Of a stretch of DNA of 64,000 nt, positions 36,114-43,745 are shown piece after piece. Position numbers and translations under genes: made by a program. The stretch is taken from contig CAZIOH010000006.1 of NCBI GenBank assembly GCA_964540815.1, forward strand, positions 54,750-118,749, read 5' to 3'. Source of the DNA: CAZIOH01 sp964540815. Lineage in GTDB: Bacteria > Myxococcota_A > Polyangia > Fen-1088. The notes beneath the pieces were generated by a model. That model had not been told where the DNA came from. It was given only the letters and a program-made list of their open reading frames with translations, and did no database searches. Every line of letters begins with the position of its first letter. Positions within the stretch are counted from its first letter, which is position 1.

Positions 36114-37349
36114 ATGTCCGTGGCGGCCGTGCTCGCTATCGTCGTGGCGGTGGGGGAGGCCCAGAGCAGCACCTCGGTGGCCCTGATGGCGGCCGCGGAG
36201 GAGTCGGTCGGGACCGCCACCGCCATCCGGATGGTGGAGGTGCCGGCTCCGTCCCGGGCCGCCGGGCTGTCGGTCGAGCGACAGCTCGGGGCCGGCAGCG
36301 TGGTGGTCCTGTCGTGGAGGGAGCCGGCCCACCTGCACGCCGTGCTGCTTCACCACGTGGTGGCGACCGATCGCTGGACCATCCGGCGGATGTCTTTCGC
36401 CCCCGCCGACGCGGTCCGGGAGCGCGGCCGCACCCTGGGGCTGGCGGTGGCATCGATGTCGCCCGAGAGCTGGCGGCCGGCAGCGCCGCCCGCTGCCGCT
36501 GCCGCTGCCACTGCCGGCGCCGTCGTCCGCGATCGGGTGCCGCGCCCACCGGCGCCCGTGCCGACGCGCCCACCGGCGCCCGCCCCGACATTCGCCCCGA
36601 CATCCGCGCCAGCGGCCTCCCGCGGGGCCCGCTTGACGGGCCCCGCGGAGATGACGCGCGCTCCGCCGCAACCGGTGATTGCACCGGTGGCATCCGCGGA
36701 AGATCCCGAGGCCGCACCCGAAGATCCCGGCCCAGCGGACCCCGCGGCCACCGTCGCGCGCGCGGCCGCCGCTGCGCCCGCCACCCGGGGCGCGCCTGCC
36801 CGGGCCGCCCCCTCGGCGCCGCGCGCGCGAACCTTCGCGCTCGGGCTGGCCGCGATCGGGGCCTCCGGCCTCGGCGGGCCCGCAGAGGGGCTCGGGGGCA
36901 TGCTGGACGGTGTGTGGTACGTGCGCCGTCGCCTCGCGCTTCGGGTCGGCCTCGGCCTGCGCCGCGGCGACGTTCCGCAACTGCCGGAAGGCCGGGATCT
37001 CACCGCCTCGGCCGCCGTCGGGCTCGAGTGGTGGGTGCTCGGCGGCGCCCGAGACGAGGGCTGGGGCCTCGGCGTGCGACTGGACGCGCTCGCTCTTTAC
37101 CACCGGATCACCGCGGCCACCGGAGGTCCCGATGCCAGCGCCTCCGAGGCCCACATGGAGACCCGGCCCGGGGCCGACGCGCTCGTCGCAGCCTACCTCG
37201 GGCTCGGCCGAAACCTGGATCTGGTGGCCGGAGCCGGCCTCGAGGTCGTAGACGGACCGACCAGCATTCGGCTCTATACCCCCAAATCCGTCGCCACCAT
37301 TCCGTCTTTCCGGGCCGTGGGCTTCGCCGGCTTGCGCCTCGCCTGGTAG
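36114..37349 (+). CDS. Cassette A: predicted outer-membrane/periplasmic protein with Pro/Ala linker
   Basis: A 411-residue protein. After a short signal-like start, residues about 25-120 form a folded region containing DAVRERGRTLGLAVASM. A long Pro/Ala/Thr-rich linker (about 125-240) follows, and then a C-terminal beta-rich region that looks like a partial outer-membrane barrel and ends TIPSFRAVGFAGLRLAW. The downstream cassette B has a shorter paralogue (40462-41559) with the same DA..ERGR..GLAVA block and the same TIP-x-x-R ending with GLR near the C-terminus. No known family is recognised. It is followed by a FecR-like gene and a Cys-rich lipoprotein gene in the same orientation, which suggests a surface component of a signalling cassette. 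The 160 bases before it show no clear element of the cassette promoter type. Confidence 0.6.
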   Translation: MSVAAVLAIVVAVGEAQSSTSVALMAAAEESVGTATAIRMVEVPAPSRAAGLSVERQLGAGSVVVLSWREPAHLHAVLLHHVVATDRWTIRRMSFAPADAVRERGRTLGLAVASMSPESWRPAAPPAAAAAATAGAVVRDRVPRPPAPVPTRPPAPAPTFAPTSAPAASRGARLTGPAEMTRAPPQPVIAPVASAEDPEAAPEDPGPADPAATVARAAAAAPATRGAPARAAPSAPRARTFALGLAAIGASGLGGPAEGLGGMLDGVWYVRRRLALRVGLGLRRGDVPQLPEGRDLTASAAVGLEWWVLGGARDEGWGLGVRLDALALYHRITAATGGPDASASEAHMETRPGADALVAAYLGLGRNLDLVAGAGLEVVDGPTSIRLYTPKSVATIPSFRAVGFAGLRLAW

Positions 37350-37414
37350 TCAGCGTCCCCGTCGCCCTCCGTCCGCTCCGCTCTGGTCGCGCGTTCGGAC
37401 ATTTCTCGACCGGG

Positions 37415-37442
37415 CTGCCTGCTCGTTCCTGGGATTCGGTAC
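37415..37442 (+). promoter_or_regulatory. Cassette-type promoter before FecR A
   Basis: CTGCCTG (37415-37421), 15 bases, CGGTAC (37437-37442). The same two blocks with the same 15-base gap occur before sigma B (41571-41598) and, on the other strand, before sigma A (40389-40416). The spacing fits -35/-10 elements of an ECF sigma factor. The -10 end is only 9 bases before GTG 37451, so the transcript may be nearly leaderless. Confidence 0.7.
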
Positions 37443-37450
37443 CATGTAGC

Positions 37451-38725
37451 GTGGATCAGGACCGAGGACCCGTCGACGGCAGACGGATGGGACCGGACGG
37501 GCCGAGCGGGCCAGACGATCGGTTTTCCGAGCCGCGATATTCCTTGCTGGCGAGCCGCTGGGTGCGGCTGGCCTGGCCGGAGATCGCCGCTCGCAGCACG
37601 GAGGTCCCCGCCCGCATCGTCAGCGCGGTGAGCCTCGGGCTGCGCGCGCGCCGACGCCGCCGGGTGGCGGCGCGGGTCGCCGTCGCGGCTTGTGGGTCGC
37701 TGGCCGCCGCCGCCGCCGGAATCGTTGCCTGGACGTGGGTGGAGCACCGACAGCCTGTCGCGTTGCGCAGCGGATCGAGCGCGCCCGCGGGAGCCGTGGC
37801 GGGCGGCCTGTCCACCGACGAGGCCCTGTGGGTGCGGCTCGCCGCCACGTCGCCCGAGCGCGAGGTCGTGCCCGGAGACACGTTCCGCGCGGCCACCGGG
37901 GGCGGCATGGAGGGCGTGCGCCTCGCCAGCACCGACGGGACCGAGCTCGTGGTCGAGCCGGGTGGGGTGCTCCAGGTTGTCGAGGCGGCGGCGACCAAGC
38001 GTTTCACGCTGCTGCTCGGCGCGGTCCGGATCCGGGTGCGAAAGCTTCACGCCGGAGAGCGGTTCCTCATCGACACCGCGGAGGCCGAGGTCGAGGTCCA
38101 CGGGACCCGCTTCCGCGTCACCCGCGCGGAGGACGCGACGGGCGCAACCCCGGGCGCGGGCCCGTCGCCCTGTGGCGGCGGTGCCTCGACCGTCGTCTCG
38201 GTGTCGGAGGGGGTCGTGAGCGTGGCTGGCGCCGGCGGCGAGGTGCGGCTCATGCCCGGGGGGACGTGGTCCTCGCCCTGTCCGGTGGCGTTGGCAGCTC
38301 GCGCGTCGTCGGATTCGGCGTCCGGGTCGGGCGGACCACGCCCGCGCCTCGACCGCGAGCGCCCGCGGTGGCTGCAGCGCCGCCACCGGGCGGCGCCGCT
38401 GTCGCCATCGCAGCTGGCGGCTCAGAACGATCTCTTCTTGGCCGCCGCCCGCGCGCGCAAGCAGGGGCACCCGTCGCAGGCGCTCGATCTCTTCGAGCGG
38501 TTCGTCGACACGTATCCCGACTCCTCGCTGCTCGAGAGCGCACTGGTTCAGCGCCTGCGCTTGCTCCGCTCCAGCGGTCCGCCCGGAGCGGCGGCGCAGG
38601 CGGCCACCCGCTACCTCGGTCAGTTTCCGGATGGGTTCGCGCGCACCGAGGCCGAGCAAGTTCTGGGTCTCGCCGGCGCATCACCCCCGGCTCCGTCCGT
38701 CACGTCCCCGAACCGGGGTCGTTGA
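37451..38725 (+). CDS. Cassette A: membrane FecR-domain protein with C-terminal TPR-like repeats
   Basis: Up to 424 residues. A basic cytoplasmic N-terminus (about 70 residues) is followed by a membrane helix (VAACGSLAAAAAGIVAWTW, about 75-96), a FecR domain whose hallmark strands read ERFLIDTAEAEVEVHGTRFRV (given as the block around residue 207) and VVSVSEGVVSVAG, and a helical TPR-like C-terminus starting SQLAAQNDLFLAAARARK and ending RYLGQFPDGFARTEAEQVL. FecR proteins relay an envelope signal to a partner ECF sigma factor. The paralogue in cassette B has the same domain order. GTG 37451 lies just after the promoter-like element; ATG 37487 is the alternative. The stop overlaps the next start (TGATG). 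Confidence 0.75.
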   Translation: MDQDRGPVDGRRMGPDGPSGPDDRFSEPRYSLLASRWVRLAWPEIAARSTEVPARIVSAVSLGLRARRRRRVAARVAVAACGSLAAAAAGIVAWTWVEHRQPVALRSGSSAPAGAVAGGLSTDEALWVRLAATSPEREVVPGDTFRAATGGGMEGVRLASTDGTELVVEPGGVLQVVEAAATKRFTLLLGAVRIRVRKLHAGERFLIDTAEAEVEVHGTRFRVTRAEDATGATPGAGPSPCGGGASTVVSVSEGVVSVAGAGGEVRLMPGGTWSSPCPVALAARASSDSASGSGGPRPRLDRERPRWLQRRHRAAPLSPSQLAAQNDLFLAAARARKQGHPSQALDLFERFVDTYPDSSLLESALVQRLRLLRSSGPPGAAAQAATRYLGQFPDGFARTEAEQVLGLAGASPPAPSVTSPNRGR

Positions 38726-39663
38726 TGCCGTCGGCTCGCACCCCGCGCCTCGGTCTGCGAGGCCTCGCGCTGGCCGCGACCACGGTGGTCGCCCTCGGCG
38801 CGTGTCGTAACCACCTCGATTTCGGGTTCCCTCCCGCCACCGGGGGTGCCCCCGTGGTTCCGATCGGAACCGGCGGGCAGACGGGCACCGGCGGCGGGCC
38901 TGGCAGCGAGGACGGCGGCGCCGCGGCCGGGGGCGGACAGAGCGGCTCGACGGGCGGCCAAGGAGCCCTCGGCCAGGCAGGCGGCGGAGGAGGAGGCGCC
39001 GCCGGAAGCGGCGCCGGAGGCGGGGCAGGGGCGGGCGGCCGCGGTGGATCATCCGCGGGAGGAGCGGCCGGGGTGGGCGGTCCGGGTGGGGACGCCCTGA
39101 ACGGCGCGGGTGGCACCGCGGGTGCGGGGGGCGGCGCGGGCGTCGGCACGTGCGCAACCGAGGGCGACTGCCATCCCGGCACGCTGTCCCTGCACTGCGA
39201 TCTCGGCGGCTCGCAGACCTGTGTCGCCTGTCTGACCGACATGCACTGCACGGCGGCCGGATTTCCCCGGTGCAATCTCACCCTTCACCGCTGCGTGGCT
39301 TGCCTCGGCCCGGCGGACTGTGGCACCGGGCAGACCTGCGTGGCCGGCCGCTGCGTGAAGACCTGCACCGACCAGGGAGGAGCCGCCTCGTGCGGAGGGT
39401 CGGACTCGTGCGACAACGGGGTGTGCGGGCTCTGCGGAGAAGACGGGAGTGGCTGCGCTGCCGCCTCCGCCACGCCCCTGTGTCTCAGCCCTCCGCGCAT
39501 CTGCGTGGGCTGCCGCACCGACAAGGATTGCGGCCCCACCGCCGCGACGCCGCTGTGCGATCCCGTTCGCTACACCTGCGTGGCCTGCACATCGAGCGCG
39601 GACTGCACCGCGGCCGCGCCCTTCTGCGACGCGAGGGTCGGGCGCTGCAGCTCGGGCGGGTGA
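38725..39663 (+). CDS. Cassette A: Cys-rich lipoprotein with Gly-rich linker
   Basis: A 312-residue exported protein. The signal peptide ends in the lipobox LGAC (Cys about residue 27). A Gly/Ala/Ser-rich low-complexity linker runs to about residue 140, followed by a Cys-rich domain with repeated pairs such as CVACLTDMHC, CVACLGPADC, CVGCRTDKDC and CVACTSSADC. The Cys repeats suggest a disulfide-stabilised extracellular domain; such Cys-pair repeats are common in myxobacterial surface lipoproteins of unknown role. The start ATG shares its A with the FecR A stop, so the pair is translationally coupled. It ends 4 bases before the convergent sigma A gene. The cassette B homologue lacks the Gly-rich linker. 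Confidence 0.78.
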   Translation: MPSARTPRLGLRGLALAATTVVALGACRNHLDFGFPPATGGAPVVPIGTGGQTGTGGGPGSEDGGAAAGGGQSGSTGGQGALGQAGGGGGGAAGSGAGGGAGAGGRGGSSAGGAAGVGGPGGDALNGAGGTAGAGGGAGVGTCATEGDCHPGTLSLHCDLGGSQTCVACLTDMHCTAAGFPRCNLTLHRCVACLGPADCGTGQTCVAGRCVKTCTDQGGAASCGGSDSCDNGVCGLCGEDGSGCAAASATPLCLSPPRICVGCRTDKDCGPTAATPLCDPVRYTCVACTSSADCTAAAPFCDARVGRCSSGG

Positions 39664-39667
39664 GCCA

Positions 39668-40342
39668 TCAGGGCGAGGTCGGGCGGGGCGGGGCGCCCTC
39701 GTCGAGGAGGTCCGCCAGCTCGGGATCGCCCGCGATGCGCTCGTGCAGCTGTCGCCGGCCGCGCGAGAGCCGGCTCTGCACCGCGGCCTCGCTGGCCCCG
39801 GTCAGCTGGGCGACCTCGCGCAGGCTGTGCCCGAGCACGTCGTGCAGGACGAAGCTCTCCGCCAGCTTGTCGCCGACGGCGTCCAGGTGGACCAGGACCC
39901 GCGCCAGCACCTGGCGCACGGCGAGAGCCCGTTCCGCCAGGGGGCGCGACGTGGGCAGACGATGCTCCTGCACATGATCGAGTGACAGCAGGCGGCCCCG
40001 GGGGTTGCGCCGGAGCTGCTTGTAGACGACATGGGCGGTGACCGCCGCGACCCAGGTGTCGAGGGCGCACTCGCCCCGGTACGCGCCGATCGTGCGGACC
40101 AGCTCGATGACCGCGAGCTGACCGAAGTCGTCGGCGTCGTTGTGGTCGGCCCCCGTCAGGCGTCGCACCGTTCGGTCGACCTGGGGCCACACCCGCCGGC
40201 AAAAAGCGTCCGCCACCATCGCGTTGCCGGCGCGGAGCTCGTCGAGCAGCGCCGCGTCCAGCAGCGCGGTCTCGGCGCGACCCGACCTCGGGGGCGACTG
40301 CGCGCTCTCGGGCGGGTCGCCGGGGGCCGGCGGGTTGGGCAC
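39668..40342 (-). CDS. Cassette A: ECF-type RNA polymerase sigma factor
   Basis: A 224-residue sigma-70-family protein with region 2 (MVADAFCRRVWPQVDRTVRRL to ALDTWVAAVTAHVVYKQLRR, quoted in parts) and region 4 (SFVLHDVLGHSLREVAQLTG with SEAAVQSRLSRGRRQL as the DNA-binding helix-turn-helix), and no region 3, as expected for ECF factors. It is paralogous to sigma B: both share WPQVDRTVRRL and QSRLSRGRR. The start is GTG 40342; no ribosome-binding site is seen. The gene is on the opposite strand to the other cassette A genes and ends 4 bases from the lipoprotein gene. A cassette-type promoter lies 47 bases upstream, so it is probably autoregulated. Confidence 0.85.
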   Translation of the reverse strand: MPNPPAPGDPPESAQSPPRSGRAETALLDAALLDELRAGNAMVADAFCRRVWPQVDRTVRRLTGADHNDADDFGQLAVIELVRTIGAYRGECALDTWVAAVTAHVVYKQLRRNPRGRLLSLDHVQEHRLPTSRPLAERALAVRQVLARVLVHLDAVGDKLAESFVLHDVLGHSLREVAQLTGASEAAVQSRLSRGRRQLHERIAGDPELADLLDEGAPPRPTSP

Positions 40343-40388
40343 GATGCGGAGGCGGCGAAAAGGTGCGATAGTGTGCCCTCCGATGTTG

Positions 40389-40416
40389 GTACCGGGATCG
40401 CCCGCGGATCAGGCAA
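40389..40416 (-). promoter_or_regulatory. Cassette-type promoter before sigma A
   Basis: Read on the minus strand: TTGCCTG (40416-40410), 15 bases, CGGTAC (40394-40389). It has the same blocks and spacing as the elements before FecR A and sigma B. The -10 end is 46 bases before the GTG start of sigma A. It lies in the 119-bp divergent gap shared with the cassette B barrel gene. Confidence 0.7.
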
Positions 40417-40461
40417 GGATCGCCGCGTGACCGTCGACGTGCGAGGGGCTCGGACGCGCGC

Positions 40462-41559
40462 ATGTCTCCGGCGCTGATCGTCGCTGTCTTGATGGCCGGT
40501 GGGGGCGGCGGCGGGCAGACCCCCGGTGGGGCGGCCCTGGCGGCGGCACTCACCCAGGCGCTCGGGCCCGGCACGTCGGTGGTCGTCGAGTACGTGTCGG
40601 CCCCGTCGGAGGCGGCCGCGCTGCGCCTGGAGGAGATGGCCCACGCCGCGGCGGTCGCCACGGTGGCGGAGGATGCGCCGGGGCGACACGGGGCGGCCCC
40701 GGGCGCGGGGCGAGCGGTTCGCGTCCGGATCCACCTTCGGGCCGGTGCGTGGCGCTCGCTTCAATTGACCTTTCCGTCCGGCGAGGACGCCCTCGAGCGT
40801 GGGCGCAGCATCGGCCTCGCGGTGGCGGCGACCATCCTCTCGAACGCCCCCTCCCCGGTGGGGCCGTCCCGGGGAGACGTCGCATCGTCCGACGCAGCCG
40901 CTTCGCCCCCCGCGGTGTCGTCCCCCGAGTCGTTCACCGCGCCCACCATCTCGACCGCACGCGATCCGGTGGAGGTGTCGGCGTCGGGGGAGGGTGTCGA
41001 TGCGCTCTCGCCCGCGCGCGCGCGCCACGCCCTCGAGCTCGTCGGCCTGGGCTCGGCGGGCGTGGCTGGCCCGGCGGGCGGACTCGGCCTCGCCGCCCAT
41101 CTCGAGCGCGCGGGACGGGCCGCGCCCGCCACGGCACGGGTGTTCTGGGCGAGGGCGGGCGGGGGCTTTCGTTCGGGCGCGGTCGCGGGCCTGAACGGGG
41201 ACCACCAGGTGGCCTGGGCAACCCTCGGGGGCGCGTGGCGCCTCCCGGGCCGCACCGGGATCGCGCCCGCGCCGGGCGGCCCCCTCGGGATCGCGCTGGC
41301 GGTGGACCTCGGCGTGCTGGTCGAGGTGCTGTCCCATCGCCAGTCGACGGGGGTGGCGGCGCGGTCCACCCGGGCTTTGCCCGAGGCCAGCCTCGGTCTG
41401 GCGGCCACCTGGCGGCTCGGGGGAGCCTGGGAGGCTCAAGCCGGCGTCGGCCTCGAGGTGGCGCTCGGTCACACCGAGGTGTGGGTGGCGCAACGATACC
41501 TGACCACCATTCCGATCTTGAGGGGCCTCGCCAGCCTCGGGCTGCGATTCGACCTCTGA
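40462..41559 (+). CDS. Cassette B: predicted outer-membrane/periplasmic protein
   Basis: A 365-residue paralogue of the 36114-37349 protein. It has a signal-like N-terminus (PALIVAVLMAG followed by a Gly run), a folded region with DALERGRSIGLAVAATI, a Ser/Pro linker (about 130-185), and a beta-rich C-terminal half ending TIPILRGLASLGLRFDL. The shared blocks at both ends and the shared neighbourhood make homology with cassette A convincing although the middle has diverged. No database family is recognised. The ATG at 40462 has no good Shine-Dalgarno sequence. It is followed after 51 bases by sigma B, and the gap carries a separate promoter-like element. Confidence 0.6.
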   Translation: MSPALIVAVLMAGGGGGGQTPGGAALAAALTQALGPGTSVVVEYVSAPSEAAALRLEEMAHAAAVATVAEDAPGRHGAAPGAGRAVRVRIHLRAGAWRSLQLTFPSGEDALERGRSIGLAVAATILSNAPSPVGPSRGDVASSDAAASPPAVSSPESFTAPTISTARDPVEVSASGEGVDALSPARARHALELVGLGSAGVAGPAGGLGLAAHLERAGRAAPATARVFWARAGGGFRSGAVAGLNGDHQVAWATLGGAWRLPGRTGIAPAPGGPLGIALAVDLGVLVEVLSHRQSTGVAARSTRALPEASLGLAATWRLGGAWEAQAGVGLEVALGHTEVWVAQRYLTTIPILRGLASLGLRFDL

Positions 41560-41570
41560 TCCGGATGCGC

Positions 41571-41598
41571 CTGCCTGTTTGCCCTTCGGCAGCGGTAC
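41571..41598 (+). promoter_or_regulatory. Cassette-type promoter before sigma B
   Basis: CTGCCTG (41571-41577), 15 bases, CGGTAC (41593-41598), 12 bases before ATG 41611. The blocks and spacing are identical to those before FecR A (37415-37442). The short distance to the start codon and absence of a Shine-Dalgarno sequence suggest a leaderless or nearly leaderless mRNA. Confidence 0.7.
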
Positions 41599-41610
41599 TC
41601 TTGACTGGTC

Positions 41611-42417
41611 ATGGGCTCGAATTCATCCAGACGGTCGCTCGGCACGCTGCGACTCGTCACGCCGCTGGCGGCCGGGTACGCTGCGCCGGGGCGGCGGCCG
41701 AAGGTGGATGACGAGTCCCTGGTGGCGGCCATCCGGGAAGGTCGTCCCGATGTGGCATCGGATCTGTGCGACCGGCTGTGGCCCCAGGTGGATCGCACGG
41801 TGCGCAGACTGATGGGGCGCTTCGACTCCGACCAGGAAGATCTGGCGCAGATCGCCCTCATCGAGATCGTCAACACCATCGGGAACTACCGGGGAGACTG
41901 CTCGCTCGATCGCTGGGCCCAGACGGTGACGGCGCACGCGGTGTTCAAGCACCTGCGTCGGCGCAACCTCGAACGGCGCCTCTTCTCCGAGCTGCTCTCG
42001 GACGACGTCCACGCGGGCCCGGTGCAGGTCGAGCGCAGCTCCGCCAGTCGACAGCTGCTGGGGAGGATTGCCGGTCATCTCGATCTCATGAACGCCGACC
42101 GGGTCTGGGCCTTCCTGCTCCACGATGTCCTCGGGCACGACCTGCACGAGATTGCCGAGATGACCGGGACCACGGTGGCGGCCGCGCAGAGCCGCCTGTC
42201 GCGTGGCAGGCGCGAGCTGCACCTGCGGGTGGCGGATGATCCGGAGCTCGCGCACCTGCTGAGCGGGCTCGAGCAGAAGGCCGGCTCGCGGCGCGGAGCG
42301 ATCGAGCCCGAGGCGGAGGGCGAGGGCGACCGCGGGGGCGAGCGCGACCGCGGGGGCGAGGGCGACCGCGAGAACGATGGCGATGGCGATGGCGACGCCG
42401 AGGGTGAGGACCCATGA
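41611..42417 (+). CDS. Cassette B: ECF-type RNA polymerase sigma factor with acidic low-complexity tail
   Basis: A 268-residue sigma factor. Region 2 (LCDRLWPQVDRTVRRLMG through SLDRWAQTVTAHAVFKHLRRR) and region 4 (FLLHDVLGHDLHEIAEMTG, then AAAQSRLSRGRREL) align with sigma A throughout. After region 4 it carries a 35-residue tail of Glu/Gly/Asp/Arg in a hexanucleotide-like repeat (GEGDRGGERDRGGEGD), which sigma A lacks. ATG 41611 follows directly on the promoter-like element. The last bases overlap the ATG of FecR B (ATGA), so sigma and FecR are translationally coupled, the arrangement expected of a sigma factor and its regulator. Confidence 0.87.
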   Translation: MGSNSSRRSLGTLRLVTPLAAGYAAPGRRPKVDDESLVAAIREGRPDVASDLCDRLWPQVDRTVRRLMGRFDSDQEDLAQIALIEIVNTIGNYRGDCSLDRWAQTVTAHAVFKHLRRRNLERRLFSELLSDDVHAGPVQVERSSASRQLLGRIAGHLDLMNADRVWAFLLHDVLGHDLHEIAEMTGTTVAAAQSRLSRGRRELHLRVADDPELAHLLSGLEQKAGSRRGAIEPEAEGEGDRGGERDRGGEGDRENDGDGDGDAEGEDP

Positions 42418-43745
42418 CCGGGAAGACGAGCGATGGCCGCCCGGACGACCGGCGCTCGAGGCTCTCGGCCCCGGCCGCTGTTCGAGGCGCGCTGCTGGTC
42501 GCCGCGGTTCTGCGGGAGTCGCTGAGCCAGTTCCTCGATGAGCCCCGGATCCTCGCCCCGCGAGACCGCGACGCGACCGTCGCGGCGCTCGAGCGGGCCC
42601 TCGGTCGGAGGCGTCGCCGCCAGGGGCTTCGCCGCCACATCGCGCCCGTGTCCACCTTCGCGGCGGCGGCGCTGGTGCTCCTCGTGGCTGCCGGGATCGT
42701 CGGCCGTCGCGCGGGTGGGCGCGCTCCGGCAGCTGGTGGGCTCGCGGCCCACGACGAGCGCGCCATGACGGTCCTCGGCGCGCTCTCCGCGGATCCGACC
42801 CTCGGTGGGACGCTCGTCAGCCCCGCGGTCGCGGGCAGCCGCCCCCTCGCTCGCGGGATGACCCTCGCGCCCGGAGACCAGCTGACGGCCTCGCCGTCGA
42901 CCGAGATCCGGCTCGGGACCCTGGAGGGCTCGGTGTTGACGCTCGAGCGGTCGAGTGAGCTCGTGGTGGTCGAGGAGGGCGGGGTGCAGCGCTTCGCCCT
43001 TCGGAGCGGCGCCGTGCGTGCGCAGGTGGCGCGTCTCGTGCCGGGCCAGCGCTTCGTCATCGACACCGGCGACGCCGAGATCGAGGTCCACGGGACCGTG
43101 TTCCGGGTCGCGATGGCGGCCGCTGACAGGGCCTGCGCCTCCTCGGGCATCCGGACACGGGTCTCGGTGACCGAAGGGGTGGTGGGCGTGCGGGTGGGCG
43201 ACGAGCAGTCCTTCGTCACGGCCGGCGATTCCTGGCCCAAGGACTGTTCCTCGCCGACGCCGACTTCCATTTCCACGCCCACGTCGCCCTTGACGTCGAG
43301 ATCGACCTCGACGCTGCCCGGCTCGGCGGTCGGGGGCCACCCGATGGCTTCTCGCGCGGCTGCGCCGTCCACGGTCGACGCCCGGACCAGGGCGGTCGCG
43401 CGGCGGTCTTCGCCGGCCGCCTCGGCAGGGTTCACGGCCACCGCCGTCTCCGCCGCCGGCGCGCTCCCCGGGTCGTCGCTCGCCGCGCAGAACGATCTCT
43501 TCCTCGCCGCCCTGCGCGCCAGGCGTGAGTCGCGACCGCAGGAATCGCTGCGGTTCCTGGCTCGGTTGATCGACGGGTACGCGGACGGCCCGCTCACCGA
43601 GGCCGCCATGGCCGAACGAATGGAGCTGCTCCGGGCCGCTGGAGATGCCGCGGCCGCCGCGCGCGTCGCTGGACAGTACGTGCGACGCTTTCCGGACGGC
43701 TTCGCCCGCCCGGACGCGGATCGGCTGGTCCGCTCGGCGCCGTGA
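42414..43745 (+). CDS. Cassette B: membrane FecR-domain protein with C-terminal TPR-like repeats
   Basis: A 443-residue paralogue of FecR A. It has a cytoplasmic N-terminus of about 80 residues ending in a very basic segment (GRRRRRQGLRRH), one membrane helix (STFAAAALVLLVAAGIVG, about 82-100), a FecR domain (QRFVIDTGDAEIEVHGTVF near residue 215, then RVSVTEGVVGVRVGD), a Ser/Thr/Pro-rich spacer (about 280-340) and TPR-like helices that begin SLAAQNDLFLAALRARR and end RFPDGFARPDADRL. The last block is nearly identical in FecR A, which shows common descent. By analogy with FecR, the N-terminus would contact sigma B and the outside part would sense a signal. It overlaps both neighbours by 4 bases. 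Confidence 0.78.
   Translation: MTGKTSDGRPDDRRSRLSAPAAVRGALLVAAVLRESLSQFLDEPRILAPRDRDATVAALERALGRRRRRQGLRRHIAPVSTFAAAALVLLVAAGIVGRRAGGRAPAAGGLAAHDERAMTVLGALSADPTLGGTLVSPAVAGSRPLARGMTLAPGDQLTASPSTEIRLGTLEGSVLTLERSSELVVVEEGGVQRFALRSGAVRAQVARLVPGQRFVIDTGDAEIEVHGTVFRVAMAAADRACASSGIRTRVSVTEGVVGVRVGDEQSFVTAGDSWPKDCSSPTPTSISTPTSPLTSRSTSTLPGSAVGGHPMASRAAAPSTVDARTRAVARRSSPAASAGFTATAVSAAGALPGSSLAAQNDLFLAALRARRESRPQESLRFLARLIDGYADGPLTEAAMAERMELLRAAGDAAAAARVAGQYVRRFPDGFARPDADRLVRSAP

Noticed and set aside
33140..36226. Long minus-strand frame (about 1030 codons) opposite mgtA
   Set aside because: The plus-strand MgtA has all catalytic motifs; the antisense product is rich in Asp/Arg/His/Gln without any recognisable fold.
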